Positions 12,261 through 24,976 of a stretch of 64,000 nt of DNA are shown here, one piece after another. Source of the stretch: Sipunculus nudus (taxonomy: Eukaryota > Annelida > Sipuncula > Golfingiida > Sipunculidae); contig CM049318.1 of assembly GCA_026874595.1 (NCBI GenBank), positions 45,178,456 through 45,242,455 on the forward strand. The letters are read 5' to 3'. A program made the translations under genes and the position numbers. Numbering within the stretch: the stretch's first letter is position 1; each line of letters begins with the position of its first letter. The notes under the pieces were generated by a model, which worked only from the letters and a program-made list of their open reading frames with translations, was not told the origin of the DNA and did no database searches.

Positions 12261-13749
12261 CCATTTAGACCCTGTTACAAACGTCGTTTTCGCCGAAATC
12301 AGCTCGGTTTTCGCGTAATACAAGAGCGTGTTTTGTGCAAAAATGGCCGATTTAAATTGCGAAAGAAGCGTTTTAGAAGCTTCATTGGGCCATTTAGACC
12401 CTGTTACAAACGTCGTTTTCGCCGAAATCAGCTCGGTTTTCGCGTAATACAAGATCGTGTTTTGTGCAAAAATGGCCGATTTAAATTGCGAAAGAAGCGT
12501 TTTAGAAGCTTCATTAGGCCATTTAGACCCTGTTACAAACGTCGTTTTCGCCGAAATCAGCTCGGTTTTCGCGTAATACAAGATCGTGTTTTGTGCAAAA
12601 ATGGCCGATTTTAATTGCGAAAGAAGCGTTTTAGAAGCTTCATTAGGCCATTTAGACCCTGTTACAAACGTCGTTTTCGCCGAAATCAGCTCGGTTTTCG
12701 CGTAATACAAGATCGTGTTTTGTGCAAAAATGGCCGATTTAAATTGCGAAAGAAGCGTTTTAGAAGCTTCATTAGGCCATTTAGACCCTGTTACAAACGT
12801 CGTTTTCGCCGAAATCAGCTCGGTTTTCGCGTAATACAAGATCGTGTTTTGTGCAAAAATGGCCGATTTAAATTGCGAAAGAAGCGTTTTAGAAGCTTCA
12901 TTAGGCCATTTAGACCCTGTTACAAACGTCGTTTTCGCCGAAATCAGCTCGGTTTTCGCGTAATACAAGATCGTGTTTTGTGCAAAAATGGCCGATTTAA
13001 ATTGCGAAAGAAGCGTTTTAGAAGCTTCATTAGGCCATTTAGACCCTGTTACAAACGTCGTTTTCGCCGAAATCAGCTCGGTTTTCGCGTAATACAAGAT
13101 CGTGTTTTGTGCAAAAATGGCCGATTTAAATTGCGAAAGAAGCGTTTTAGAAGCTTCATTAGGCCATTTAGACCCTGTTACAAACGTCGTTTTCGCCGAA
13201 ATCAGCTCGGTTTTCGCGTAATACAAGATCGTGTTTTGTGCAAAAATGGCCGATTTAAATTGCGAAAGAAGCGTTTTAGAAGCTTCATTAGGCCATTAAG
13301 ACCCTGTTACAAACGTCGTTTTCGCCGAAATCAGCTCGGTTTTCGCGTAATACAAGATCGTGTTTTGTGCAAAAATGGCCGATTTAAATTGCGAAAGAAG
13401 CGTTTTAGAAGCTTCATTAGGCCATTTAGACCCTGTTACAAACGTCGTTTTCGCCGAAATCAGCTCGGTTTTCGCGTAATACAAGATCGTGTTTTGTGCA
13501 AAAATGGCCGATTTAAATTGCGAAAGAAGCGTTTTAGAAGCTTCATTAGGCCATTTAGACCCTGTTACAAACGTCGTTTTCGCCGAAATCAGCTCGGTTT
13601 TCGCGTAATACAAGATCGTGTTTTGTGCAAAAATGGCCGATTTAAATTGCGAAAGAAGCGTTTTAGAAGCTTCATTAGGCCATTTAGACCCTGTTACAAA
13701 CGTCGTTTTCGCCGAAATCAGCTCGGTTTTCGCGTAATACAAGATCGTG

Positions 13750-15420
13750 TTTTGTGCAAAAATGACCGATTTAAATTGCGAAAGAAGCGTTTTAGAAGCT
13801 TCATTAGGCCATTTAGACCCTGTTACAAACGTCGTTTTCGCCGAAATCAGCTCGGTTTTCGCGTAATACAAGATCGTGTTTTGTGCAAAAATGACCGATT
13901 TAAATTGCGAAAGAAGCGTTTTAGAAGCTTCATTAGGCCATTTAGACCCTGTTACAAACGTCGTTTTCGCCGAAATCAGCTCGGTTTTCGCGTAATACAA
14001 GATCGTGTTTTGTGCAAAAATGGCCGATTTAAATTGCGAAAGAAGCGTTTTAGAAGCTTCATTAGGCCATTTAGACCCTGTTACAAACGTCGTTTTCGCC
14101 GAAATCAGCTCGGTTTTCGCGTAATACAAGATCGTGTTTTGTGCAAAAATGACCGATTTAAATTGCGAAAGACGCGTTTTAGAGCTTCATTAGGCCATTT
14201 AGACCCTGTTACAAACGTCGTTTTCGCCGAAATCAGCTCGGTTTTCGCGTAATACAAGATCGTGTTTTGTGAAAAAATGGCCGATTTAAATTGCGAAAGA
14301 AGCGTTTTAGAAGCTTTATTAGGCCATTTAGACCCTGTTACAAACGTCGTTTTCGCCGAAATCAGCTCGGTTTTCGCGTAATACAAGATCGTGTTTTGTG
14401 CAAAAATGGCCGATTTAAATTGCGAAAGAAGCGTTTTAGAAGCTTCATTAGGCCATTTAGACCCTGTTACAAACGTCGTTTTCGCCGAAATCAGCTCGGT
14501 TTTCGCGTAATACAAGATCGTGTTTTGTGCAAAAAAGGCCGATTTAAATTGCGAAAGAAGCGTTTTAGAAGCTTCATTAGGCCATTAAGACCCTGTTACA
14601 AACGTCGTTTTCGCCGAAATCAGCTCGGTTTTCGCGTAATACAAGATCGTGTTTTGTGCAAAAATGGCCGATTTAAATTGCGAAAGAAGCGTTTTAGAAG
14701 CTTCATTAGGCCATTTAGACCCTGTTACAAACGTCGTTTTCGCCGAAATCAGCTCGGTTTTCGCGTAATACAAGATCGTGTTTTGTGCAAAAATGGCCGA
14801 TTTAAATTGCGAAAGAAGCGTTTTAGAAGCTTCATTAGGCCATTTAGACCCTGTTACAAACGTCGTTTTCGCCGAAATCAGCTCGGTTTTCGCGTAATAC
14901 AAGATCGTGTTTTGTGCAAAAATGGCCGATTTAAATTGCGAAAGAAGCGTTTTAGAAGCTTCATTAGGCCATTTAGACCCTGTTACAAACGTCGTTTTCG
15001 CCGAAATCAGCTCGGTTTTCGCGTAATACAAGATCGTGTTTTGTGCAAAAATGGCCGATTTAAATTGCGAAAGAAGCGTTTTAGAAGCTTCATTAGGCCA
15101 TTTAGACCCTGTTATAAACGTCGTTTTCGCCGAAATCAGCTCGGTTTTCGCGTAATACAAGATCGTGTTTTGTGCAAAAATGGCCGATTTAAATTGCGAA
15201 AGAAGCGTTTTAGAAGCTTCATTAGGCCATTTAGACCCTGTTACAAACGTCGTTTTCGCCGAAATCAGCTCGGTTTTCGCGTAATACAAGATCGTGTTTT
15301 GTGCAAAAAGGCCGATTTAAATTGCGAAAGAAGCGTTTTAGAAGCTTCATTAGGCCATTTAGACCCTGTTACAAACGTCGTTTTCGCCGAAATCAGCTCG
15401 GTTTTCGCGTAATACAAGAT
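13750..15420 (+). repeat. Block sharing ordered variants with 1-2.4 kb
   Basis: Shows atgaccg (near 13763, 13892 and 14150), gaaagacgcg (about 14170), a one-base deletion giving tttagagcttc (about 14180), gtgaaaaaatgg (14269), gctttattagg (about 14313), the extended A-run (about 14531), ccctgttataaac (about 15109) and the shortened A-run (15301), in the same order as the first 2.4 kb. It lacks the 128-bp gtttaaaagc monomer and several consensus monomers found there. Confidence 0.75.
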
Positions 15421-15686
15421 CGTGTTTTGTGCAAAAATGGCCGATTTAAATTGCGAAAGAAGCGTTTTAGAAGCTTCATTAGGCAATTTAGACCCTGTTA
15501 CAAACGTCGTTTTGGCCGAAATCAGCTCGGTTTTCGCGTAATACAAGATCGTATTTTGTGCAAAAATGGCCGATTTAAATTGCGAAAGAAGCGTTTTAGA
15601 AGCTTCATTAGGCCATTTAGACCCTGGTACAAACGTCGTTTTCGCCGAAATCAGCTCGGTTTTGCGTAATACAAGATCGTGTTTTG

Positions 15687-15743
15687 GGCAAAAACGGCTG
15701 TTGTCTGATGTAATAGAAGCCTTTTAGGATCTTCATTACCCGA
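15687..15743 (+). repeat. Diverged 57-bp patch, copy 3
   Basis: Same 57-bp sequence as at 4983-5039, again preceded by ccctggtac and ggttttgcg. The upstream neighbourhood differs: gatcgtatttt (about 15549), ttttggccg (about 15512) and ggcaattta (about 15483) lie within 210 bp. These variants also occur in the right arm next to patch copies 5 and 6. Confidence 0.9.
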
Positions 15744-18043
15744 TTTAGACCCTGTTACAAACGTCGTTTTCGCCGAAATCAGCTCGGTTTTCGCGTAATA
15801 CAAGATCGTGTTTTGTGCAAAAATGGCCGATTTAAATTGCGAAAGAAGCGTTTTAGAAGCTTCATTAGGCCATTTAAACCCTGTTACAAACGTCGTTTTG
15901 GCCGAAATCAGCTCGGTTTTCGCGTAATACAAGATCGTGTTTTGTGCAAAAATGGCCGATTTAAATTGCGAAAGAAGCGTTTTAGAAGCTTCATTAGGCC
16001 ATTTAGACCCTGTTACAAACGTCGTTTTCGCCGAAATCAGCTCGGTTTTCGCGTAATACAAGATCGTGTTTTGTGCAAAAATGGCCGATTTAAATTGCGA
16101 AAGAAGCGTTTTAGAAGCTTCATTAGGCCATTTAGACCCTGTTACAAACGTGTCGTTTTCGCCGAAATCAGCTCGGTTTTCGCGTAATAAAAGATCGTGT
16201 TTTGTGCAAAAATGGCCGATTTAAATTGCGAAAGAAGCGTTTTAGAAGCTTCATTAGGCCATTTAGACCCTGTTACAAACGTCGTTTTCGCCGAAATCAG
16301 CTCGGTTTTCGCGTAATACAAGATCGTGTTTTGTGCAAAAATGGCCGATTTAAATTGCGAAAGAAGCGTTTTAGAAGCTTCATTAGGCCATTAAGACCCT
16401 GTTACAAACGTCGTTTTCGCCGAAATCAGCTCGGTTTTCGCGTAATACAAGATCGTGTTTTGTGCAAAAATGGCCGATTTAAATTGCGAAAGAAGCGTTT
16501 TAGAAGCTTCATTAGGCCATTTAGACCCTGTTACAAACGTCGTTTTCGCCGAAATCAGCTCGGTTTTCGCGTAATACAAGATCGTGTTTTGTGCAAAAAT
16601 GGCCGATTTAAATTGCGAAAGAAGCGTTTTAGAAGCTTCATTAGGCCATTTAGACCCTGTTACAAACGTCGTTTTCGCCGAAATCAGCTCGGTTTTCGCG
16701 TAATACAAGATCGTGTTTTGTGCAAAAATGGCCGATTTAAATTGCGAAAGAAGCGTTTTAGAAGCTTCATTAGGCCATTTAGACCCTGTTACAAACGTCG
16801 TTTTCGCCGAAATCAGCTCGGTTTTCGCGTAATACAAGATCGTGTTTTGTGCAAAAATGGCCGATTTAAATTGCGAAAGAAGCGTTTTAGAAGCTTCATT
16901 AGGCAATTTAGACCCTGTTACAAACGTCGTTTTCGCCGAAATCAGCTCGGTTTTCGCGTAATACAAGATCGTGTTTTGTGCAAAAATGGCCGATTTAAAT
17001 TGCGAAAGAAGCGTTTTAGAAGCTTCATTAGGCCATTTAGACCCTGTTACAAACGTCGTTTTCGCCGAAATCAGCTCGGTTTTCGCGTAATACAAGATCG
17101 TGTTTTGTGCAAAAATGGCCGATTTAAATTGCGAAAGAAGCGTTTTAGAAGCTTCATTAGGCCATTTAGACCCTGTTACAAACGTCGTTTTCGCCGAAAT
17201 CAGCTCGGTTTTCGCGTAATACAAGATCGTGTTTTGTGCAAAAATGGCCGATTTAAATTGCGAAAGAAGCGTTTTAGAAGCTTCATTAGGCCATTTAGAC
17301 CCTGTTACAAACGTCGTTTTCGCCGAAATCAGCTCGGTTTTCGCGTAATACAAGATCGTGTTTTGTGCAAAAATGGCCGATTTAAATTGCGAAAGAAGCG
17401 TTTTAGAAGCTTCATTAGGCCATTTAGACCCTGTTACAAACGTCGTTTTCGCCGAAATCAGCTCGGTTTTCGCGTAATACAAGATCGTGTTTTGTGCAAA
17501 AATGGCCGATTTAAATTGCGAAGAAGCGTTTTAGAAGCTTCATTAGGCCATTTAGACCCTGTTACAAACGTCGTTTTCGCCGAAATCAGCTCGGTTTTCG
17601 CGTAATACAAGATCGTGTTTTGTGCAAAAATGGCCGATTTAAATTGCGAAAGAAGCGTTTTAGAAGCTTCATTAGGCCATTTAGACCCTGTTACAAACGT
17701 CGTTTTCGCCGAAATCAGCTCGGTTTTCGCGTAATACAAGATCGTGTTTTGTGCAAAAATGACCGATTTAAATTGCGAAAGAAGCGTTTTAGAAGCTTCA
17801 TTAGGCCATTTAGACCCTGTTACAAACGTCGTTTTCGCCGAAATCAGCTCGGTTTTCGCGTAATACAAGATCGTGTTTTGTGAAAAAATGGCCGATTTAA
17901 ATTGCGAAAGAAGCGTTTTAGAAGCTTCATTAGGCCATTTAGACCCTGTTACAAACGTCGTTTTCGCCGAAATCAGCTCGGTTTTCGCGTAATACAAGAT
18001 CGTGTTTTGTGCAAAAATGGCCGATTTAAATTGCGAAAGAAGC

Positions 18044-19590
18044 GTTTAAAAGCTTCATTAGGCCATTTAGACCCTGTTACAATCGTCGTTTTCGCCGAAA
18101 TCAGCTCGGTTTTCGCGTAATACAAGATCGTGTTTTGTGCAAAAATGGCCGATTTAAATTGCGAAAGAAGCGTTTTAGAAGCTTCATTAGGCCATTTAGA
18201 CCCTGTTACAAACGTCGTTTTCGCCGAAATCAGCTCGGTTTTCGCGTAATACAAGATCGTGTTTTGTGCAAAAATGGCCGATTTAAATTGCGAAAGAAGC
18301 GTTTTAGAAGCTTCATTAGGCCATTAAGACCCTGTTACAAACGTCGTTTTCGCCGAAATCAGCTCGGTTTTCGCGTAATACAAGATCGTGTTTTGTGCAA
18401 AAATGGCCGATTTAAATTGCGAAAGAAGCGTTTTAGAAGCTTCATTAGGCCATTTAGACCCTGTTACAAACGTCGTTTTTGCCGAAATCAGCTCGGTTTT
18501 CGCGTAATACAAGATCGTGTTTTGTGCAAAAATGGCCGATTTAAATTGCGAAAGAAGCGTTTTAGAAGCTTCATAAGGCCATTTAGACCCTGTTACAAAC
18601 GTCGTTTTCGCCGAATTCAGCTCGGTTTTCGCGTAATACAAGATCGTGTTTTGTGCAAAAATGGCCGATTTAAATTGCGAAAGAACCGTTTTAGAAGCTT
18701 CATTAGGCCATTTAGACCCTGTTACAAACGTCGTTTTCGCCGAAATCAGCTCGGTTTTCGCGTAATACAAGATCTTGTTTTGTGCAAAAATGGCCGATTT
18801 AAATTGCGAAAGAAGCGTTTTAGAAGCTTCATTAGGCCATTTAGACCCTGTTACAAACGTCGTTTTCGCCGAAATCAGCTCGGTTTTCGCGTAATACAAG
18901 ATCGTGTTTTGTGCAAAAATGGCCGATTTAAATTGCGAAAGAAGCGTTTTAGAAGCTTCATTAGGCCATTTAGACCCTGTTACAAACGTCGTTTTCGCCG
19001 AAATCAGCTCGGTTTTCGCGTAATACAAGATCGTGTTTTGTGCAAAAATGGCCGATTTAAATTGCGAAAGAAGCGTTTTAGAAGCTTCATTAGGCCATTT
19101 AGACCCTGTTACAAACGTCGTTTTCGCCGAAATCAGCTCGGTTTTCGCGTAATACAAGATCGTGTTTTGTGCAAAAATGGCCGATTTAAATTGCGAAAGA
19201 AGCGTTTTAGAAGCTTCATTAGGCCATTTAGACCCTGTTACAAACGTCGTTTTCGCCGAAATCAGCTCGGTTTTCGCGTAATACAAGATCGTGTTTTGTG
19301 CAAAAATGACCGATTTAAATTGCGAAAGAAGCGTTTTAGAAGCTTCATTAGGCCATTTAGACCCTGTTACAAACGTCGTTTTCGCCGAAATCAGCTCGGT
19401 TTTCGCGTAATACAAGATCGTGTTTTGTGAAAAAATGGCCGATTTAAATTGCGAAAGAAGCGTTTTAGAAGCTTCATTAGGCCATTTAGACCCTGTTACA
19501 AACGTCGTTTTCGCCGAAATCAGCTCGGTTTTCGCGTAATACAAGATCGTGTTTTGTGCAAAAATGGCCGATTTAAATTGCGAAAGAAGC
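18044..19590 (+). repeat. Higher-order repeat, 12-monomer copy
   Basis: Starts at the 128-bp monomer with gtttaaaagcttc followed by aatcgtcg; the next such monomer is 1547 bp away, which is 12 x 129 minus 1. Ordered internal markers are cgtttttgcc (18475, offset 431), gcttcataagg, gaaagaaccg, gatcttgtttt, atgaccg and gtgaaaaaatgg (19429). The same order is seen in the next copies. One private change, gaattcagc near 18614, is limited to this copy. Confidence 0.9.
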
Positions 19591-21782
19591 GTTTAAAAGC
19601 TTCATTAGGCCATTTAGACCCTGTTACAATCGTCGTTTTCGCCGAAATCAGCTCGGTTTTCGCATAATACAAGATCGTGTTTTGTGCAAAAATGGCCGAT
19701 TTAAATTGCGAAAGAAGCGTTTTAGAAGCTTCATTAGGCCATTTAGACCCTGTTACAAACGTCGTTTTCGCCGAAATCAGCTCGGTTTTCGCGTAATACA
19801 AGATCGTGTTTTGTGCAAAAATGGCCGATTTAAATTGCGAAAGAAGCGTTTTAGAAGCTTCATTAGGCCATTAAGACCCTGTTACAAACGTCGTTTTCGC
19901 CGAAATCAGCTCGGTTTTCGCGTAATACAAGATCGTGTTTTGTGCAAAAATGGCCGATTTAAATTGCGAAAGAAGCGTTTTAGAAGCTTCATTAGGCCAT
20001 TTAGACCCTGTTACAAACGTCGTTTTTGCCGAAATCAGCTCGGTTTTCGCGTAATACAAGATCGTGTTTTGTGCAAAAATGGCCGATTTAAATTGCGAAA
20101 GAAGCGTTTTAGAAGCTTCATAAGGCCATTTAGACCCTGTTACAAACGTCGTTTTCGCCGAAATCAGCTCGGTTTTCGCGTAATACAAGATCGTGTTTTG
20201 TGCAAAAATGGCCGATTTAAATTGCGAAAGAACCGTTTTAGAAGCTTCATTAGGCCATTTAGACCCTGTTACAAACGTCGTTTTCGCCGAAATCAGCTCG
20301 GTTTTCGCGTAATACAAGATCTTGTTTTGTGCAAAAATGGCCGATTTAAATTGCGAAAGAAGCGTTTTAGAAGCTTCATTAGGCCATTTAGACCCTGTTA
20401 CAAACGTCGTTTTCGCCGAAATCAGCTCGGTTTTCGCGTAATACAAGATCGTGTTTTGTGCAAAAATGGCCGATTTAAATTGCGATAGAAGCGTTTTAGA
20501 AGCTTCATTAGGCCATTAAGACCCTGTTACAAACGTCGTTTTCGCCGAAATCAGCTCGGTTTTCGCGTAATACAAGATCTTGTTTTGTGCAAAAATGGCC
20601 GATTTAAATTGCGAAAGACGCGTTTTAGAAGCTTCATTAGGCCATTTAGACCCTGTTACAAACGTCGTTTTCGCCGAAATCAGCTCGGTTTTCGCGTAAT
20701 ACAAGATCGTGCTTTGTACAAAAATGGCCGATTTAAATTGCAAAAGAAGCGTTTTAGAAGCTTCATTAGGCCATTTAGACCCTGTTACAAACGTCGTTTT
20801 CGCCGAAATCAGCTCGGTTTTCGCGTAATACAAGATCGTGTTTTGTGCAAAAATGACCGATTTAAATTGCGAAAGAAGCGTTTTAGAAGCTTCATTAGGC
20901 CATTTAGACCCTGTTACAAACGTCGTTTTCGCCGAAATCAGCTCGGTTTTCGCGTAATACAAGATCGTGTTTTGTGCAAAAATGGCCGATTTAAATTGCG
21001 AAAGAAGCGTTTTAGAAGCTTCATTAGGCCATTTAGACCCTGTTACAAACGTCGTTTTCGCCGAAATCAGCTCGGTTTTCGCGTAATACAAGATCGTGTT
21101 TTGTGCAAAAATGGCCGATTTAAATTGCGAAAGAAGCGTTTTAGAAGCTTCATTAGGCCATTTAGACCCTGTTACAAACGTCGTTTTCGCCGAAATCAGC
21201 TCGGTTTTCGCGTAATACAAGATCGTGTTTTGTGCAAAAATGGCCGATTTAAATTGCGAAAGAAGCGTTTTAGAAGCTTCATTAGGCCATTTAGACCCTG
21301 TTACAAACGTCGTTTTCGCCGAAATCAGCTCGGTTTTCGCGTAATACAAGATCGTGTTTTGTGCAAAAATGGCCGATTTAAATTGCGAAAGAAGCGTTTT
21401 AGAAGCTTCATTAGGCCATTTAGACCCTGTTACAAACGTCGTTTTCGCCGAAATCAGCTCGGTTTTCGCGTAATACAAGATCGTGTTTTGTGCAAAAATG
21501 ACCGATTTAAATTGCGAAAGAAGCGTTTTAGAAGCTTCATTAGGCCATTTAGACCCTGTTACAAACGTCGTTTTCGCCGAAATCAGCTCGGTTTTCGCGT
21601 AATACAAGATCGTGTTTTGTGAAAAAATGGCCGATTTAAATTGCGAAAGAAGCGTTTTAGAAGCTTCATTAGGCCATTTAGACCCTGTTACAAACGTCGT
21701 TTTCGCCGAAATCAGCTCGGTTTTCGCGTAATACAAGATCGTGTTTTGTGCAAAAATGGCCGATTTAAATTGCGAAAGAAGC
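19591..21782 (+). repeat. Higher-order repeat, 17-monomer copy
   Basis: Length 2192 bp, 17 x 129 minus 1. It has the same marker order as the 12-monomer copy, with cgtttttgcc again at offset 431 (20022). A five-monomer insertion near 20.5-20.9 kb carries gcgatagaag, ccattaag, a second gatcttg, gaaagacgcg, gtgctttgtac and ttgcaaaag. 12 + 5 = 17 accounts for the whole length difference. Confidence 0.88.
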
Positions 21783-22941
21783 GTTTAAAAGCTTCATTAG
21801 GCCATTTAGACCCTGTTACAATCGTCGTTTTCGCCGAAATCAGCTCGGTTTTCGCGTAATACAAGATCGTGTTTTGTGCAAAAATGGCCGATTTAAATTG
21901 CGAAAGAAGCGTTTTAGAAGCTTCATTAGGCCATTTAGACCCTGTTACAAACGTCGTTTTTGCCGAAATCAGCTCGGTTTTCGCGTAATACAAGATCGTG
22001 TTTTGTGCAAAAATGGCCGATTTAAATTGCGAAAGAAGCGTTTTAGAAGCTTCATAAGGCCATTTAGACCCTGTTACAAACGTCGTTTTCGCCGAAATCA
22101 GCTCGGTTTTCGCGTAATACAAGATCGTGTTTTGTGCAAAAATGGCCGATTTAAATTGCGAAAGAACCGTTTTAGAAGCTTCATTAGGCCATTTAGACCC
22201 TGTTACAAACGTCGTTTTCGCCGAAATCAGCTCGGTTTTCGCGTAATACAAGATCTTGTTTTGTGCAAAAATGGCCGATTTAAATTGCGAAAGAAGCGTT
22301 TTAGAAGCTTCATTAGGCCATTTAGACCCTGTTACAAACGTCGTTTTCGCCGAAATCAGCTCGGTTTTCGCGTAATACAAGATCGTGTTTTGTGCAAAAA
22401 TGGCCGATTTAAATTGCGAAAGAAGCGTTTAGAAGCTTCATTAGGCCATTTAGACCCTGTTACAAACGTCGTTTTCGCCGAAATCAGCTCGGTTTTCGCG
22501 TAATACAAGATCGTGTTTTGTGCAAAAATGGCCGATTTAAATTGCGAAAGAAGCGTTTTAGAAGCTTCATTAGGCCATTTAGACCCTGTTACAAACGTCG
22601 TTTTCGCCGAAATCAGCTCGGTTTTCGCGTAATACAAGATCGTGTTTTGTGCAAAAATGGCCGATTTAAATTGCGAAAGAAGCGTTTTAGAAGCTTCATT
22701 AGGCCATTTAGACCCTGTTACAAACGTCGTTTTCGCCGAAATCAGCTCGGTTTTCGCGTAATACAAGATCGTGTTTTGTGCAAAAATGACCGATTTAAAT
22801 TGCGAAAGAAGCGTTTTAGAAGCTTCATTAGGCCATTTAGACCCTGTTACAAACGTCGTTTTCGCCGAAATCAGCTCGGTTTTCGCGTAATACAAGATCG
22901 TGTTTTGTGCAAAAATGGCCGATTTAAATTGCGAAAGAAGC
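21783..22941 (+). repeat. Higher-order repeat, 9-monomer copy
   Basis: Length 1159 bp, 9 x 129 minus 2; the second missing base is in gcgtttagaagc near 22425. The marker cgtttttgcc lies at offset 173 (21956) instead of 431, so exactly two monomers (258 bp) are absent between the start monomer and this marker. This copy also lacks a gtgaaaaaatgg monomer. Confidence 0.88.
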
Positions 22942-24476
22942 GTTTAAAAGGTTCATTAGGCCATTTAGACCCTGTTACAATCGTCGTTTTCGCCGAAATC
23001 AGCTCGGTTTTCGCGTAATACAAGATCGTGTTTTGTGCAAAAATGGCCGATTTAAATTGCGAAAGAAGCGTTTTAGAAGCTTCATTAGGCCATTTAGACC
23101 CTGTTACAAACGTCGTTTTCGCCGAAATCAGCTCGGTTTTCGCGTAATACAAGATCGTGTTTTGTGCAAAAATGGCCGATTTAAATTGCGAAAGAAGCGT
23201 TTTAGAAGCTTCATTAGGCCATTAAGACCCTGTTACAAACGTCGTTTTCGCCGAAATCAGCTCGGTTTTCGCGTAATACAAGATCGTGTTTTGTGCAAAA
23301 ATGGCCGATTTAAATTGCGAAAGAAGCGTTTTAGAAGCTTCATTAGGCCATTTAGACCCTGTTACAAACGTCGTTTTTGCCGAAATCAGCTCGGTTTTCG
23401 CGTAATACAAGATCGTGTTTTGTGCAAAAATGGCCGATTTAAATTGCGAAAGAAGCGTTTTAGAAGCTTCATAAGGCCATTTAGACCCTGTTACAAACGT
23501 CGTTTTCGCCGAAATCAGCTCGGTTTTCGCGTAATACAAGATCGTGTTTTGTGCAAAAATGGCCGATTTAAATTGCGAAAGAACCGTTTTAGAAGCTTCA
23601 TTAGGCCATTTAGACCCTGTTACAAACGTCGTTTTCGCCGAAATCAGCTCGGTTTTCGCGTAATACAAGATCTTGTTTTGTGCAAAAATGGCCGATTTAA
23701 ATTGCGAAAGAAGCGTTTTAGAAGCTTCATTAGGCCATTTAGACCCTGTTACAAACGTCGTTTTCGCCGAAATCAGCTCGGTTTTCGCGTAATACAAGAT
23801 CGTGTTTTGTGCAAAAATGGCCGATTTAAATTGCGAAAGAAGCGTTTTAGAAGCTTCATTAGGCCATTTAGACCCTGTTACAAACGTCGTTTTCGCCGAA
23901 ATCAGCTCGGTTTTCGCGTAATACAAGATCGTGTTTTGTGCAAAAATGGCCGATTTAAATTGCGAAAGAAGCGTTTTAGAAGCTTCATTAGGCCATTTAG
24001 ACCCTGTTACAAACGTCGTTTTCGCCGAAATCAGCTCGGTTTTCGCGTAATACAAGATCGTGTTTTGTGCAAAAATGGCCGATTTAAATTGCGAAAGAAG
24101 CGTTTTAGAAGCTTCATTAGGCCATTTAGACCCTGTTACAAACGTCGTTTTCGCCGAAATCAGCTCGGTTTTCGCGTAATACAAGATCGTGTTTTTGTGC
24201 AAAAATGACCGATTTAAATTGCGAAAGAAGCGTTTTAGAAGCTTCATTAGGCCATTTAGACCCTGTTACAAACGTCGTTTTCGCCGAAATCAGCTCGGTT
24301 TTCGCGTAATACAAGATCGTGTTTTGTGAAAAAATGGCCGATTTAAATTGCGAAAGAAGCGTTTTAGAAGCTTCATTAGGCCATTTAGACCCTGTTACAA
24401 ACGTCGTTTTCGCCGAAATCAGCTCGGTTTTCGCGTAATACAAGATCGTGTTTTGTGCAAAAATGGCCGATTTAAA
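22942..24476 (+). repeat. Higher-order repeat, copy cut by the gap
   Basis: Starts at the fourth gtttaaaag monomer, here with an added change (aaaaggttc) that removes the HindIII site. It has cgtttttgcc at offset 431 (23373), gcttcataagg, gaaagaaccg, gatcttg, atgaccg (about 24206) and gtgaaaaaatgg (24328), and is then cut at unit position about 104 by the N run. Confidence 0.85.
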
Positions 24477-24976
24477 NNNNNNNNNNNNNNNNNNNNNNNN
24501 NNNNNNNNNNNNNNNNNNNNNNNNNNNNNNNNNNNNNNNNNNNNNNNNNNNNNNNNNNNNNNNNNNNNNNNNNNNNNNNNNNNNNNNNNNNNNNNNNNNN
24601 NNNNNNNNNNNNNNNNNNNNNNNNNNNNNNNNNNNNNNNNNNNNNNNNNNNNNNNNNNNNNNNNNNNNNNNNNNNNNNNNNNNNNNNNNNNNNNNNNNNN
24701 NNNNNNNNNNNNNNNNNNNNNNNNNNNNNNNNNNNNNNNNNNNNNNNNNNNNNNNNNNNNNNNNNNNNNNNNNNNNNNNNNNNNNNNNNNNNNNNNNNNN
24801 NNNNNNNNNNNNNNNNNNNNNNNNNNNNNNNNNNNNNNNNNNNNNNNNNNNNNNNNNNNNNNNNNNNNNNNNNNNNNNNNNNNNNNNNNNNNNNNNNNNN
24901 NNNNNNNNNNNNNNNNNNNNNNNNNNNNNNNNNNNNNNNNNNNNNNNNNNNNNNNNNNNNNNNNNNNNNNNNNNNN
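24477..24976. other. Assembly gap of exactly 500 N
   Basis: Five hundred consecutive N. The round number points to a placeholder of unknown true size. Satellite runs up to both edges, in opposite orientations. The missing sequence could be anything from nothing to a long further stretch of array. Confidence 0.99.

Larger units (their letters stand above)
1..24476 (+). repeat. 129-bp satellite array, left arm (plus orientation)
   Basis: Uninterrupted head-to-tail tandem array of a 129-bp monomer, about 190 copies. The period is seen directly: the motif tcattaggcc starts at 1 and again at 130, and continues at steps of 129 apart from rare 1-2 bp indels. Most monomers differ from the consensus at zero to two positions. 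Recurrent variants include ccattaag for ccatttag (for example near 911, 1431, 4010, 5686, 8394, 13297), atgaccg for atggccg, gattttaatt for gatttaaatt (3321, 7705, 12608), and a two-base-shorter A-run (2275, 7046, 15301). Each monomer has a HindIII site (125-130) and a SwaI site (98-105), so digestion should give a 129-bp ladder. The long open frames on both strands are products of the period (43 codons) and show no gene signature. Function is unknown; a structural heterochromatin or centromere role is inference. Confidence 0.98.

Noticed and set aside
1..24476. CRISPR-like array
   Set aside because: The whole 129-bp unit is repeated without unique spacers, and there are no adjacent cas genes.
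24477..24976. Long open frames running through the N block
   Set aside because: Frames through N have no content; they join oppositely oriented satellite across an unknown gap.
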